Source: Moraxellaceae bacterium (GTDB taxonomy: Bacteria; Pseudomonadota; Gammaproteobacteria; Pseudomonadales; Moraxellaceae). Taken from it: 6,311 nt of DNA. The stretch covers positions 1-6,311 of the forward strand of contig JAJNDL010000115.1 of the NCBI GenBank assembly GCA_021156385.1, read 5' to 3'. Below are positions 1-6,232 of the stretch, piece by piece (positions within the stretch are counted from its first letter, which is position 1; every line of letters starts with the position of its first letter). The translations under genes and the position numbers were made by a program. The notes below the pieces were generated by a model. That model had not been told where the DNA came from, ran no database searches, and was given only the letters and a program-made list of their open reading frames with translations.

Positions 1-228
1 CGCCAGTGGCTTTCCGGCCCGGGCCGGCTGTGCCGGGCGATGGGCATCGGCAAGGCGCAGGACGGCCTGCCGCTGCAGTCGGAAGAATTGTGGATCGAGC
101 GCGCGGAGAGCGTGGCGCCGGCGGACATCGTGGCGACCTCGCGAGTCGGCGTGGACTACGCCGGCGAGGCGGCGCAGTGGCCGTTGCGGTTCTACATCGC
201 CGGGCATCCGGCGGTCTCGCGGAAGTAA
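1..228 (+). CDS. mpg: 3-methyladenine DNA glycosylase (Mpg/AAG family), C-terminal part
   Basis: Only the last 75 codons are in the window; the frame is open from base 1 and ends at TAA 226-228. The family removes alkylated and deaminated purines (3-methyladenine, hypoxanthine) from DNA as the first step of base excision repair in the cytoplasm. Visible family features are the segment SGPGRLCRAMGI (residues 5-16 of the fragment), followed by DGLPL, and the C-terminal block VGVDYAGEAAQWPLRFYI, which closely resembles the end of human AAG. The catalytic Glu and the intercalating Tyr lie upstream, outside the window, so activity cannot be judged. Family members are about 200 residues, so roughly a third is seen. 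It converges on the GGDEF gene with 130 bp between the two stops. An internal ATG at 40 is not the true start, because family homology continues upstream of it. Confidence 0.88.
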   Translation, partial: RQWLSGPGRLCRAMGIGKAQDGLPLQSEELWIERAESVAPADIVATSRVGVDYAGEAAQWPLRFYIAGHPAVSRK

Positions 229-256
229 CACGTAATAAGGCGAACAGCTGCGGGGC

Positions 257-290
257 CTGCCGTGGGTCGGCCAGCGGCAGAGCATTTTAC
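257..290 (+). terminator. weak candidate terminator hairpin after mpg
   Basis: A 6-bp G+C stem CTGCCG/CGGCAG (257-262 with 275-280) with a 12-nt loop lies about 30 bp after the mpg stop and is followed by AGCATTTTAC. Position and composition suit an intrinsic terminator, but the T tract is short (four T) and three bases away from the stem, so this is only a candidate. Confidence 0.25.
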
Positions 291-304
291 CGTGGGGCCG
301 CCAT

Positions 305-325
305 CCGCGACCGTCAGTGTCGCGG
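305..325. terminator. hairpin between convergent genes, possible terminator
   Basis: A perfect 7-bp stem CCGCGAC/GTCGCGG (305-311 with 319-325) with a 7-nt loop sits 34 bp beyond the stop of the minus-strand GGDEF gene and 77 bp beyond the mpg stop. No T tract follows on either strand. It may help end transcription from one or both genes, but nothing beyond its position supports this. Confidence 0.25.
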
Positions 326-358
326 CGCATGATCCTGGAAGCCATTGAGCGGAGGCCC

Positions 359-1526
359 CTACAGCCGCTCCACCTTCACCTGGCCCTGGCCCGTCGCCCG
401 CGCGACATGCAGCGCGTAGTCAGCGGCGCCGAGCAGCTGCGGCATGGTGCGCTCGTCCTCCTGGTCCAGGCCTGCAATGCCGATGCTGACACCAAGCGCC
501 ACCTGGCGGTCGCCGACCTGCATCTGCAGCGCCGCAAACTCGCGCCGGATGCGCTCGGCGCTGCGCCGCGCGGCATCGGGCGCGGTATCGCTCATCAGCA
601 CGCAGAACTCCGCGCCGGAATAGCGGCAGACCAGGTCGACCTCACGCACCGCCTGGCGCAGCGTCTCGCCGAAACGGTGCAGGGCCTCGTCGCTCGTCAC
701 CTGGCCGAATTTCGTATCGAGGCCCTCGAAGTGCTCGGGGTCCACCATCATCACCGAGAGCGGCCGGCCGAGCCGCCGTGCCAGCGCCCACTCGCGCTCC
801 GCCATCTGCATGAACTGGTGCCGGCTACCGGGGCCGGCCAGCATGTCGTTGCTGTCGGCGATGTGCAGCTCGTGCCAAGCGAGGCCGCTCTGCATCAGCA
901 TGTAGGCGACGCTGCTGCCCACCACGCCGAGGTACAGGGCACAGGGCGGCGAAGGCCAGGCTCTGCACCGCCGTGGGTGCGAAGATCGTGGTGGCGCCCG
1001 CGGCGGAGAAGGCCGAGTCCGCCGCCCGCACGAGCATCGCGGCGGCGGCGAAGTAGTACAGTCCGGCGAGCAGGAGGCGCGGCCGGTCGATGGCCGGGCT
1101 CTGCAGGTGGCGCAACGCCAGCGCGATGCCGGCGAACGTTGCGGCGAGGATCAGCGAGGCCGCGATGATGCGGAAGCGCGGATTCAGGCCGAGCTCCACG
1201 AAGAGGTGGAAGACTACGAAGAACGTCAGGCAGAGCATGACCTGCAGCGCCGGGTCGAAGCGTTTCTTCACCAGCAGGCAGATCGCCTGATACGAAAGCA
1301 GGAAGCCGGACAGCATGAGGCCCGTGCCGAGCACGGCCGAGGGCCAGGGCGGGATGACATCGCGCAGCGTGAGCAGCAGCAGGCCGCCGGCGACGAGGAA
1401 ATTGCCCAGCGCCCAGCGCCGCGTACTGGCGCGGCGCGGCGCGGGGACATTGAGGCCGAGGATGCCGATGCCGGCGACACAGCAGGACAGTGCCAGCGTC
1501 GCCAGCACGGTGCGGATATCGAGCAT
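359..1526 (-). pseudogene. membrane-anchored degenerate GGDEF-domain protein, split by a frameshift
   Basis: Two minus-strand frames join into one about 388-residue protein if a single base is removed from the GGG run at 937-939. The N-terminal part reads from ATG 1526, which is preceded by AAAAGGA with 8-9 bases of spacing. It holds about seven hydrophobic segments, near residues 6-25, 40-54, 64-86, 94-112, 119-138, 150-166 and 187-213, the last one crossing the break. The C-terminal part (about 230-385) is a GGDEF domain, recognised from DMLAGPGSRHQF, VDPEHF, VSIGIA and ADYALHVARATGQ. The signature is RYSGAEF instead of RYGGDEF, so the catalytic acidic residue is Ala. In the upstream motif the usual Lys and Asn are Glu and Leu. 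The inhibitory-site RxxD (REVD, 294-297) is kept. An intact copy would be an inner-membrane sensor that binds rather than makes c-di-GMP. As read, translation of the first frame stops at 825 without the GGDEF domain. It lies 80 bp after ptsP on the same strand; that gap holds a lone -10-like TATACT (1592-1597) with no convincing -35. Either a real mutation or a sequence error is possible. Confidence 0.82.
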
Positions 1527-1606
1527 TGTGAAAATCCTTTTTCTCTGCTCTACAGCATTAAGGAGCAGCAACGCTCACGGGAGATTTGGCGAGTATAGGA
1601 GGGTTT

Positions 1607-3889
1607 TTATTTTTTGCTGGGACGTATGAGATCAATCAGTCCAAGGTCTTCCAGCTCGAACTCGACGAGGCTCTTGATGACGGCCGCGTTGTCGACCTGC
1701 ATCACCTGTTCGAGCAGGCCGCGTGCCTGGAAGTAGGGCACGGTGCAGATCACCTTGCGGATCTTGAGCAGGTTGCTGGCGCTCATCGACAGCGAGTCGA
1801 ACCCCATCGCCATGAGAAGAATGGCGGTGCCGGGATCGCCCGCCATCTCGCCGCAGATGCCGACCGGCTTGCCGATGCGGTGCACTTCCTCCACCACCAT
1901 CTGCAGGGCTCTTAGGACGGACGGGTGATAGGGCGTGTAGATGTCGGCGACACGCGGATTGTTGCGGTCCACCGCCAGCATGTACTGGGTGAGGTCATTG
2001 GAGCCCACCGAGACGAAGTCCACGAGCTGGGCCATGTCGGCGATCTGCAGCACCGTGGCCGGTACCTCCACCATCACGCCGATGCGCGGCATGGTGATGG
2101 GCACGCCCTCCTCCTCCTGCACTTCCATCATGGCACGATGAATGAGGTGCAACGCCTCTTCCACCTCGAACACGGAGGAAATCATGGGCAGCAGGATCTG
2201 CAGGTTGTCGAGGCCGATGGCGGCCTTGAGCATGGCGCGCACCTGCACCATGAAGATTTCCGGGTGGTCCAGGGTGATGCGGATGCCGCGCCAGCCCAGC
2301 GCCGGGTTGTCTTCCTCGATGGGGAAGTAGGGCAGGTCCTTGTCGCCGCCGATGTCCAGCGTGCGCATGGTCACCGGCCGCGGCATGAAGGCCTCGAGCT
2401 GCTGGCGGTAGATGCTGCGCTGCTCCTCCTCGCCGGGGAAGCGCTCGCGCAGCATGAAGGGAATCTCGGTGCGGTAGAGGCCGACACCCTCGGCGCCGCG
2501 GTCCTTGGCGCGCACCACGTCGGCCATGAGGCCGGTGTTCACGTAAAGGGCGACACGGTGGCCGTCCGGCGTCTCCGCCGGTACGTCGCGGTAGGCTTCG
2601 AGGCCCGCGACGAGCTGCTGCTCTTCCTTGATGATGTCCTTGTAGCGCGTGCGCAGCTGGCGCGAGGGCTGCACGTAGATGCGGCCCTGGTAGGCGTCGA
2701 CGATCATCTCGGTGTCGTCGAGCGAGGTCACCGGCAGGTCGGAGACGCCGAGCACCGTCGGGATGCCGAGCGCGCGGGCGACGATGGCCATGTGCGAGTT
2801 GGCGGCGCCGAGCACGGTGACGATGCCGCCGATCCGGTCCAGCGGCGTCTCCACCAGCATGGCCGTGGTGATCTCCTCGCCGATCAGGATGGAGTGGTCG
2901 GGGAAGACGCGCAGGCCGGCGTCCTCCTGCTTCTGCAGGTGGGCGAGGATGCGCAGGCCGATGTCGCGCACGTCGGCCATGCGCTCGCGCAGGTAGGCAT
3001 CCTCCATGGCGGCGAAGGCCTGCATGTGGTCCTCGATGACCTCGCGCAGCGCCCCCTGCGCCCAGTTGCCGGCGCGGATGCGGTCCTCGATCTCGGTGAC
3101 GAGCGCGTTGTCGTCGAGCATGCGCAGGTAGGCATCGAAGAGCGCGCGCTCCTCGGCCATGAGCGAGCCCGCCATCTTCCTGTCGAGCGCGCGGATGTCC
3201 TCGCGCACCGCCTCGATGGCGCGGCGCATCTGGCCGATCTCGGCGTCGATGTCCTCGGCGACGCGGTCCGGCACGGAGTCGATGTCGGCCGGCGGGTACA
3301 TCACGATGGCGCGGCCGAGCGCGATGCCGGAGGCGCCGGAGATGCCGTGGAAGATGCGGGTCTGGTTGGCGCGCGGCGAGGACGAGACGCGCAGCGAATC
3401 GAAGGCGCCGATGGCCTTGGCATGCGCGACGACGCCGGAGAGCTGCGCGGACAGCGTGACCAGGAAGGCCTCTTCGGACTCGTCGAACTTGCGCTTGGCG
3501 CGCTGCTGCACGACGAGCACGCCCAGCACCTTGCGGCGGTGCATGATGGGTACGCCGAGGAAGGAGTTGAAGTTTTCCTCGCCGGTTTCCGGCAGGTAGT
3601 GGTACTTGGGGTGGGCGGAGGCGTCGTCGAGGTTGATGGGTTCCTCGCGTGCGCCGCAGAGGCCGACCAGGCCTTCGTTCCAGGCCAGCGAGACGTTGCC
3701 GACGGCGTCCTCGTTGAGGCCGCCGCTGGCCATCAGGATGTAGCGGTTGGTCTTGTCGTCGACGAGGTAGACGGAGCAGACCTCGGTGCCCATGGTCTCG
3801 CGCACGCTCTGCACCATGGTGGTCAGCGCCGCCGCGAAATTCGGCGCGGAATCCACGTCCTGTACGATCTTGCGCAACTTGTCCAGCAT
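1607..3889 (-). CDS. ptsP: phosphoenolpyruvate-protein phosphotransferase PtsP (EI-Ntr)
   Basis: 760 residues (E. coli PtsP is 748). It takes phosphate from phosphoenolpyruvate and passes it to NPr in the cytoplasmic nitrogen PTS relay, which regulates nitrogen and potassium metabolism and envelope functions rather than sugar uptake. Domains in order: an N-terminal GAF domain (about 17-158, with TEVCSVYL and FLGVPI...LGVLVVQQR), the EI N-terminal helical domain (about 180-320), the swivelling phosphohistidine domain with the acceptor His366 in GAANSHMAIVARALG, and the C-terminal PEP-binding barrel with LYRTEIPFM (471-479), the signature VGSNDLTQY (628-636) and catalytic Cys679 in GICGEMAGD. 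The start ATG at 3889 matches the E. coli N-terminus (MLxxLRxIV). The frame runs open further upstream, but that stretch is the intergenic repeat and antisense of rppH. No good Shine-Dalgarno is seen; a perfect palindrome GGGACGTCCC (3890-3899) abuts the ATG. It lies 206 bp downstream of rppH, probably in the same operon. All catalytic residues checked are present. Confidence 0.97.
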   Translation of the reverse strand: MLDKLRKIVQDVDSAPNFAAALTTMVQSVRETMGTEVCSVYLVDDKTNRYILMASGGLNEDAVGNVSLAWNEGLVGLCGAREEPINLDDASAHPKYHYLPETGEENFNSFLGVPIMHRRKVLGVLVVQQRAKRKFDESEEAFLVTLSAQLSGVVAHAKAIGAFDSLRVSSSPRANQTRIFHGISGASGIALGRAIVMYPPADIDSVPDRVAEDIDAEIGQMRRAIEAVREDIRALDRKMAGSLMAEERALFDAYLRMLDDNALVTEIEDRIRAGNWAQGALREVIEDHMQAFAAMEDAYLRERMADVRDIGLRILAHLQKQEDAGLRVFPDHSILIGEEITTAMLVETPLDRIGGIVTVLGAANSHMAIVARALGIPTVLGVSDLPVTSLDDTEMIVDAYQGRIYVQPSRQLRTRYKDIIKEEQQLVAGLEAYRDVPAETPDGHRVALYVNTGLMADVVRAKDRGAEGVGLYRTEIPFMLRERFPGEEEQRSIYRQQLEAFMPRPVTMRTLDIGGDKDLPYFPIEEDNPALGWRGIRITLDHPEIFMVQVRAMLKAAIGLDNLQILLPMISSVFEVEEALHLIHRAMMEVQEEEGVPITMPRIGVMVEVPATVLQIADMAQLVDFVSVGSNDLTQYMLAVDRNNPRVADIYTPYHPSVLRALQMVVEEVHRIGKPVGICGEMAGDPGTAILLMAMGFDSLSMSASNLLKIRKVICTVPYFQARGLLEQVMQVDNAAVIKSLVEFELEDLGLIDLIRPSKK

Positions 3890-3991
3890 GGGACGTCCCG
3901 GGCGGCCTGGCCGCGATTGGTCAAAGCTAACAGTGTAGGAGCGCTGCGCGCGCCTTCGGACTCTTGCCGCTGCTTGCTGATCGGGCGATGT

Positions 3992-4063
3992 TTGTGGGTC
4001 AGGCTTCAGCCTGACAGCAGCGCGGGCTTGGCCGCAGTCGTCAGGCTGAAGCCTGACCCACAA
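3992..4063. repeat. inverted pair of REP-like elements (BIME-like) between rppH and ptsP
   Basis: Two 24-base arms (3992-4015 and 4040-4063) are perfect reverse complements, separated by a 24-base spacer. Each arm is TTGTGG followed by an 18-base palindrome, with an 8-bp stem GTCAGGCT/AGCCTGAC and a 2-base loop. A GTGG tetranucleotide in front of an imperfect palindrome is the layout described for RAYT-associated REP elements, and two in opposite orientation form a BIME. The spacer can add a small inner stem GCGG/CCGC (4022-4025 with 4032-4035). In an rppH-ptsP transcript the arms could pair into a very stable 24-bp stem, which may pause polymerase, block 3' exonucleases or separate the expression of the two genes. 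No transposase (RAYT) gene is in the window, so mobilisation would be in trans. Copy number in the genome cannot be seen here. Confidence 0.85.
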
Positions 4064-4095
4064 CCACCACTCCGAACAGGAGCGGTTGTAAAGAC

Positions 4096-4572
4096 TCAGC
4101 GCAAGGGCAGCCGCGGTGCCAGCTCGATCAGCGCCTTGCGGTAGACCTCGCGCTTGAACGACACGACCTGGTTGAGCGGGTACCAGTAGCTCACCCAGCG
4201 CCAGCCATCGAACTCGGGCGGATGCGTGCAGGTCAGCGACACGCGTGTATCTTCCGACAGCATCTGCAGCAGGAACCACTTCTGTTTCTGGCCGATGCAC
4301 ACCGGGTTGTTGTCCTGGCGCACGAAGCGGCGCGGCAGGCGGTAGCGCAGCCAGCCACGGGTGCTCGCGATGATCTTCACGTCGGGGCGCTCGAGGCCGA
4401 TTTCTTCCCAAAGCTCGCGGTACATGGCCTCTTCGGGCGACTCGTTTTCCGAGATGCCGCCCTGCGGGAACTGCCAGGCATCATGGCCACAGCGCCGGGC
4501 CCAGAGAACCTGGCCCGCGCGGTTGGCGAGGATGATGCCCACGTTCGGGCGGAAGCCATCGGCGTCGATCAC
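4096..4572 (-). CDS. rppH: RNA pyrophosphohydrolase RppH (Nudix hydrolase)
   Basis: 158 residues. The enzyme removes pyrophosphate from triphosphorylated mRNA 5' ends, making monophosphate ends that stimulate RNase E-dependent decay. The Nudix box is complete at residues 38-60 (G38, E44, R52-E53-L54, E56-E57, G59-L60), with the metal-binding glutamates E53, E56 and E57. Flanking family segments are also present: [44 protein letters not shown] and [14 protein letters not shown] chose the GTG at 4572 because it aligns with the E. coli start (MID-DG-RPNVGI). An in-frame TTG at 4584 would add four residues (LSTA). No ATG exists upstream before the in-frame TAG at 4630-4632. Neither start has a strong Shine-Dalgarno; GAG lies about 9 bases before the GTG. 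The protein ends soon after the catalytic domain and lacks the longer basic tail of the E. coli enzyme. It leads the rppH-ptsP unit. Confidence 0.95.
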   Translation of the reverse strand: MIDADGFRPNVGIILANRAGQVLWARRCGHDAWQFPQGGISENESPEEAMYRELWEEIGLERPDVKIIASTRGWLRYRLPRRFVRQDNNPVCIGQKQKWFLLQMLSEDTRVSLTCTHPPEFDGWRWVSYWYPLNQVVSFKREVYRKALIELAPRLPLR

Positions 4573-4741
4573 GGCAGTGCTCAAAAAGTAGCGGAAGTTG
4601 GTCTTCCAAGTCTTTGTTTTATAAATACTCTAGAGGCCGTGCACGGAGCAAGCGAAACGCTCGGATTTTTCGTCCGGGAGGGGCTATGATGCCGGCTTTT
4701 TGCAGCCGGCCCGGTACCGGCGCGACCTTGGGGGAATGCTC
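4573..4741. promoter_or_regulatory. divergent promoter region between rppH and the HAD phosphatase gene
   Basis: These 169 bp hold both gene starts and an A+T-rich core (4611-4630) unlike the surrounding G+C-rich DNA. For the + strand gene, TTGGTC (4598-4603) and TATAAA (4620-4625) with a 16-bp spacer are a fair sigma-70 candidate. TATGAT (4685-4690) is a second -10-like box without a good -35. For rppH on the minus strand, TTGCTC (4651-4646) and TATTTA (4627-4622) with an 18-bp spacer are a weak candidate overlapping the first one. CTCTAGAG (about 4628-4635) is a small palindrome between the two. The two directions may compete for polymerase. All boxes were matched by eye only. Confidence 0.4.
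4691..4720 (+). promoter_or_regulatory. hairpin plus palindrome in the 5' leader of the HAD gene
   Basis: A 7-bp stem GCCGGCT/AGCCGGC (4691-4697 with 4704-4710, loop TTTTGC) is followed at once by the 10-bp perfect palindrome CCGGTACCGG (4711-4720). Both lie just upstream of the Shine-Dalgarno GGGGGA of the HAD gene. They could form leader RNA structure or a protein-binding site. The GCCGGC unit is self-complementary and such words are common in DNA this rich in G+C, so a chance origin is possible. Confidence 0.3.
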
Positions 4742-5395
4742 ATGACGCTGGCCATCTTCGACCTCGACAACACCCTGCTGGCCGGGGATTCCGACCACGC
4801 CTGGGGCGAGTTCCTGGTCGAGCGGGGGCTGGTGGACGGGGCTTGGTACAAGGCGCAGAACGACGCCTTCTATGCCGCCTACTGCCGCGGCGAGCTGGAC
4901 ATCGTGGCCTACAGCGAGTTCGTCTTTGCCGTGCTGGCGCGGGAAACGGCCGACACCCTGGCCGGCTGGCACCGCCAGTTCATGGCGGAAAAGGTGGGCT
5001 GCATGATCCTGCCCAAGGGCCGCGAGCTGCTGGCGAAGCACCGGGAGGCGGGTCACCGCCTGCTCATCATCACCGCCACCAACCGCTTCATTACCGCGCC
5101 CATCGCCGCCGAGCTCGGCGTCGCCGACCTCATCGCCACCGAGCCGGAAGTTCGCGACGGCCGCTATACCGGCAAGGTCAGCGGCGTGCCCTGCTACCAG
5201 CACGGCAAGATCGCGCGCCTGCAGCAGTGGCTGGCCGACACCGGCGAGGACCTGGCGGGCGCCTGGTTCTACTCCGACTCCCGCAACGACATCCCCCTGC
5301 TCGAGCACGTCGACCACCCGGTGGCCGTGGACCCCGACGAGGCTTTGCGCGCACACGCCGCCAGCAACGGCTGGGCCGTGCTGTCCCTGCGCTGA
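4742..5395 (+). CDS. HAD superfamily subfamily IB phosphatase, possible histidinol-phosphatase
   Basis: 217 residues, cytoplasmic, no signal peptide. All four HAD motifs are visible: motif I FDLDNT with nucleophile Asp7 and acid/base Asp9, motif [10 protein letters not shown] (Thr111), motif III Lys156 in HGKIARL, and motif IV YSDSRND with Asp179 and Asp183. The helical cap insert (about residues 15-85) fits the SerB-like IB subfamily. Phosphomonoester hydrolysis through an aspartyl-phosphate is therefore well supported; the substrate is not. The same neighbourhood in P. aeruginosa has PA0335, which I recall being reported as a histidinol-phosphate phosphatase, so that role is a reasonable inference. 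ATG 4742 is chosen because GGGGGA lies 6-7 bases upstream; ATG 4736 is too close to it, and ATG 4700 would place the motif unusually far in. It is divergent from rppH and converges on fau, with 195 bp between the stops. Confidence 0.93.
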   Translation: MTLAIFDLDNTLLAGDSDHAWGEFLVERGLVDGAWYKAQNDAFYAAYCRGELDIVAYSEFVFAVLARETADTLAGWHRQFMAEKVGCMILPKGRELLAKHREAGHRLLIITATNRFITAPIAAELGVADLIATEPEVRDGRYTGKVSGVPCYQHGKIARLQQWLADTGEDLAGAWFYSDSRNDIPLLEHVDHPVAVDPDEALRAHAASNGWAVLSLR

Positions 5396-5590
5396 GCCGG
5401 GCGTCCCTGCCTGTCGGCCGTGACGGGTAGGCAGCTCCAGCTCCGGCAAAATCGTCTCTCCTGCAGGGTGTGCCAAATGCAGGGCAAGCTGCAGGGAGTG
5501 ACCTCATTGAGCGGTCGGTGCCTTGGCCTGGCTTCAAGCATCGAGTGTTGCGGAAGAAGGGTGGTCGCGACGGCGGCTGCCGCACCCTCA

Positions 5591-6223
5591 TTATTGCTGA
5601 TGGGGATAACGTGCGGCGCGACAGGCCGGGCGGCAGCGGAAGGTGTAGCGGTCGGTCACCACCAGGGCCAGCGGCACGTCCCAAGGCTGCAATGGTAGGG
5701 CAGCGACTTCCTGGCAGGCGTGGGCAACGCCGACCAGCAAGGGATGATGACGATGGCGCAATCCGGCCAGCGTGCGGTCGTAGAAGCCGCCCCCCATGCC
5801 GAGCCGGTTGCCCTGCGCATCGAAGCCGGTCAGCGGCAGCAGGATGGCATCCATATGCCGTGCCGTCAGCTGCACGCGGCCGCGCGGCTCCGGAATGCCG
5901 AAACGATTGCGCAACATGCGCCTGCCCTCCGCCTGCCAGGGTGCGAAGCGCAACGTGCCGGCCGGGAAGCGCTGCAGCACCGGCAGGTAGAAACGATGAC
6001 GGCTGAAGTGACGCAGTTGCCTGAGGGCGCGCGGATCAATTTCACCATCCATGGGCCAGTACAGGGCAATGCGGGTGGCCCGGCGTAGCGCGGACAGCTG
6101 TGCCAGACGGCGCGCCAGCGCGTGAGCGGCTGCTTTTTGTTGCGCGGGCGACAAGGCACGACGCGCGGCGCGCAATTCGCGGCGCAGACGCGAGCGATCG
6201 GAAATGTCGGATGGAGAAGGCAT
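5591..6223 (-). CDS. fau: 5-formyltetrahydrofolate cyclo-ligase (5-FCL, YgfA family)
   Basis: 210 residues. The enzyme converts 5-formyltetrahydrofolate to 5,10-methenyltetrahydrofolate using ATP, returning a stored folate form to one-carbon metabolism in the cytoplasm. Family evidence: the basic N-terminal helix RRELRAARRALSP (14-26), FYLPVL (78-83), the ATP/folate-binding signature LGMGGGFYDRTL (141-152) and the C-terminal block WDVPLALVVT (181-190), all closely matching E. coli YgfA. About 15 extra residues (RCRPACRAARYPHQQ) follow the family core; they are basic and probably dispensable. The ATG at 6223 lies about 10 bp after the predicted 3' end of 6S RNA. The only Shine-Dalgarno-like sequence is GGAGA (6241-6237), 13 bases from the ATG and inside the 6S closing stem. 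The gene is likely co-transcribed with ssrS, as in E. coli. Confidence 0.96.
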   Translation of the reverse strand: MPSPSDISDRSRLRRELRAARRALSPAQQKAAAHALARRLAQLSALRRATRIALYWPMDGEIDPRALRQLRHFSRHRFYLPVLQRFPAGTLRFAPWQAEGRRMLRNRFGIPEPRGRVQLTARHMDAILLPLTGFDAQGNRLGMGGGFYDRTLAGLRHRHHPLLVGVAHACQEVAALPLQPWDVPLALVVTDRYTFRCRPACRAARYPHQQ

Positions 6224-6232
6224 GAAGGGAGT

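Noticed and set aside
317..1168. A 283-codon + strand frame across the GGDEF gene
   Set aside because: It is antisense to a clear GGDEF domain and membrane region and shows no family signal of its own.
3935..3960. A GTAGGAGCGC... stretch resembling the start of a Pseudomonas-type REP
   Set aside because: The following bases give only a 4-bp stem (GCGC-TGC-GCGC) and no second copy is visible in the window, so it cannot be supported as a REP.
1925..4144. A 739-codon open frame on the + strand antisense to ptsP, and other long frames in the same area
   Set aside because: It is the mirror of ptsP in DNA with few A+T-rich stop codons; it has no recognisable family motifs, is rich in His, Val, Ala and Asp as expected for antisense frames, and ptsP on the other strand is certain.
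3890..4411. N-terminal extension of ptsP by 174 codons in the open upstream frame
   Set aside because: The extension translates the REP pair and the antisense of rppH, and family alignment places the start at ATG 3889.
4619..5476. A 285-codon minus-strand frame across the HAD gene
   Set aside because: It is antisense to a HAD enzyme with all four catalytic motifs; the sequence shows only mirror-codon composition.
5396..5590. Possible small gene or terminator in the 195-bp gap between the HAD gene and fau
   Set aside because: No frame shows family signal or a good start. The best hairpin near 5410-5433 relies on G-U pairs and has no T tract. Three TGCAGGG copies (5462, 5478, 5490) are unevenly spaced and probably chance.
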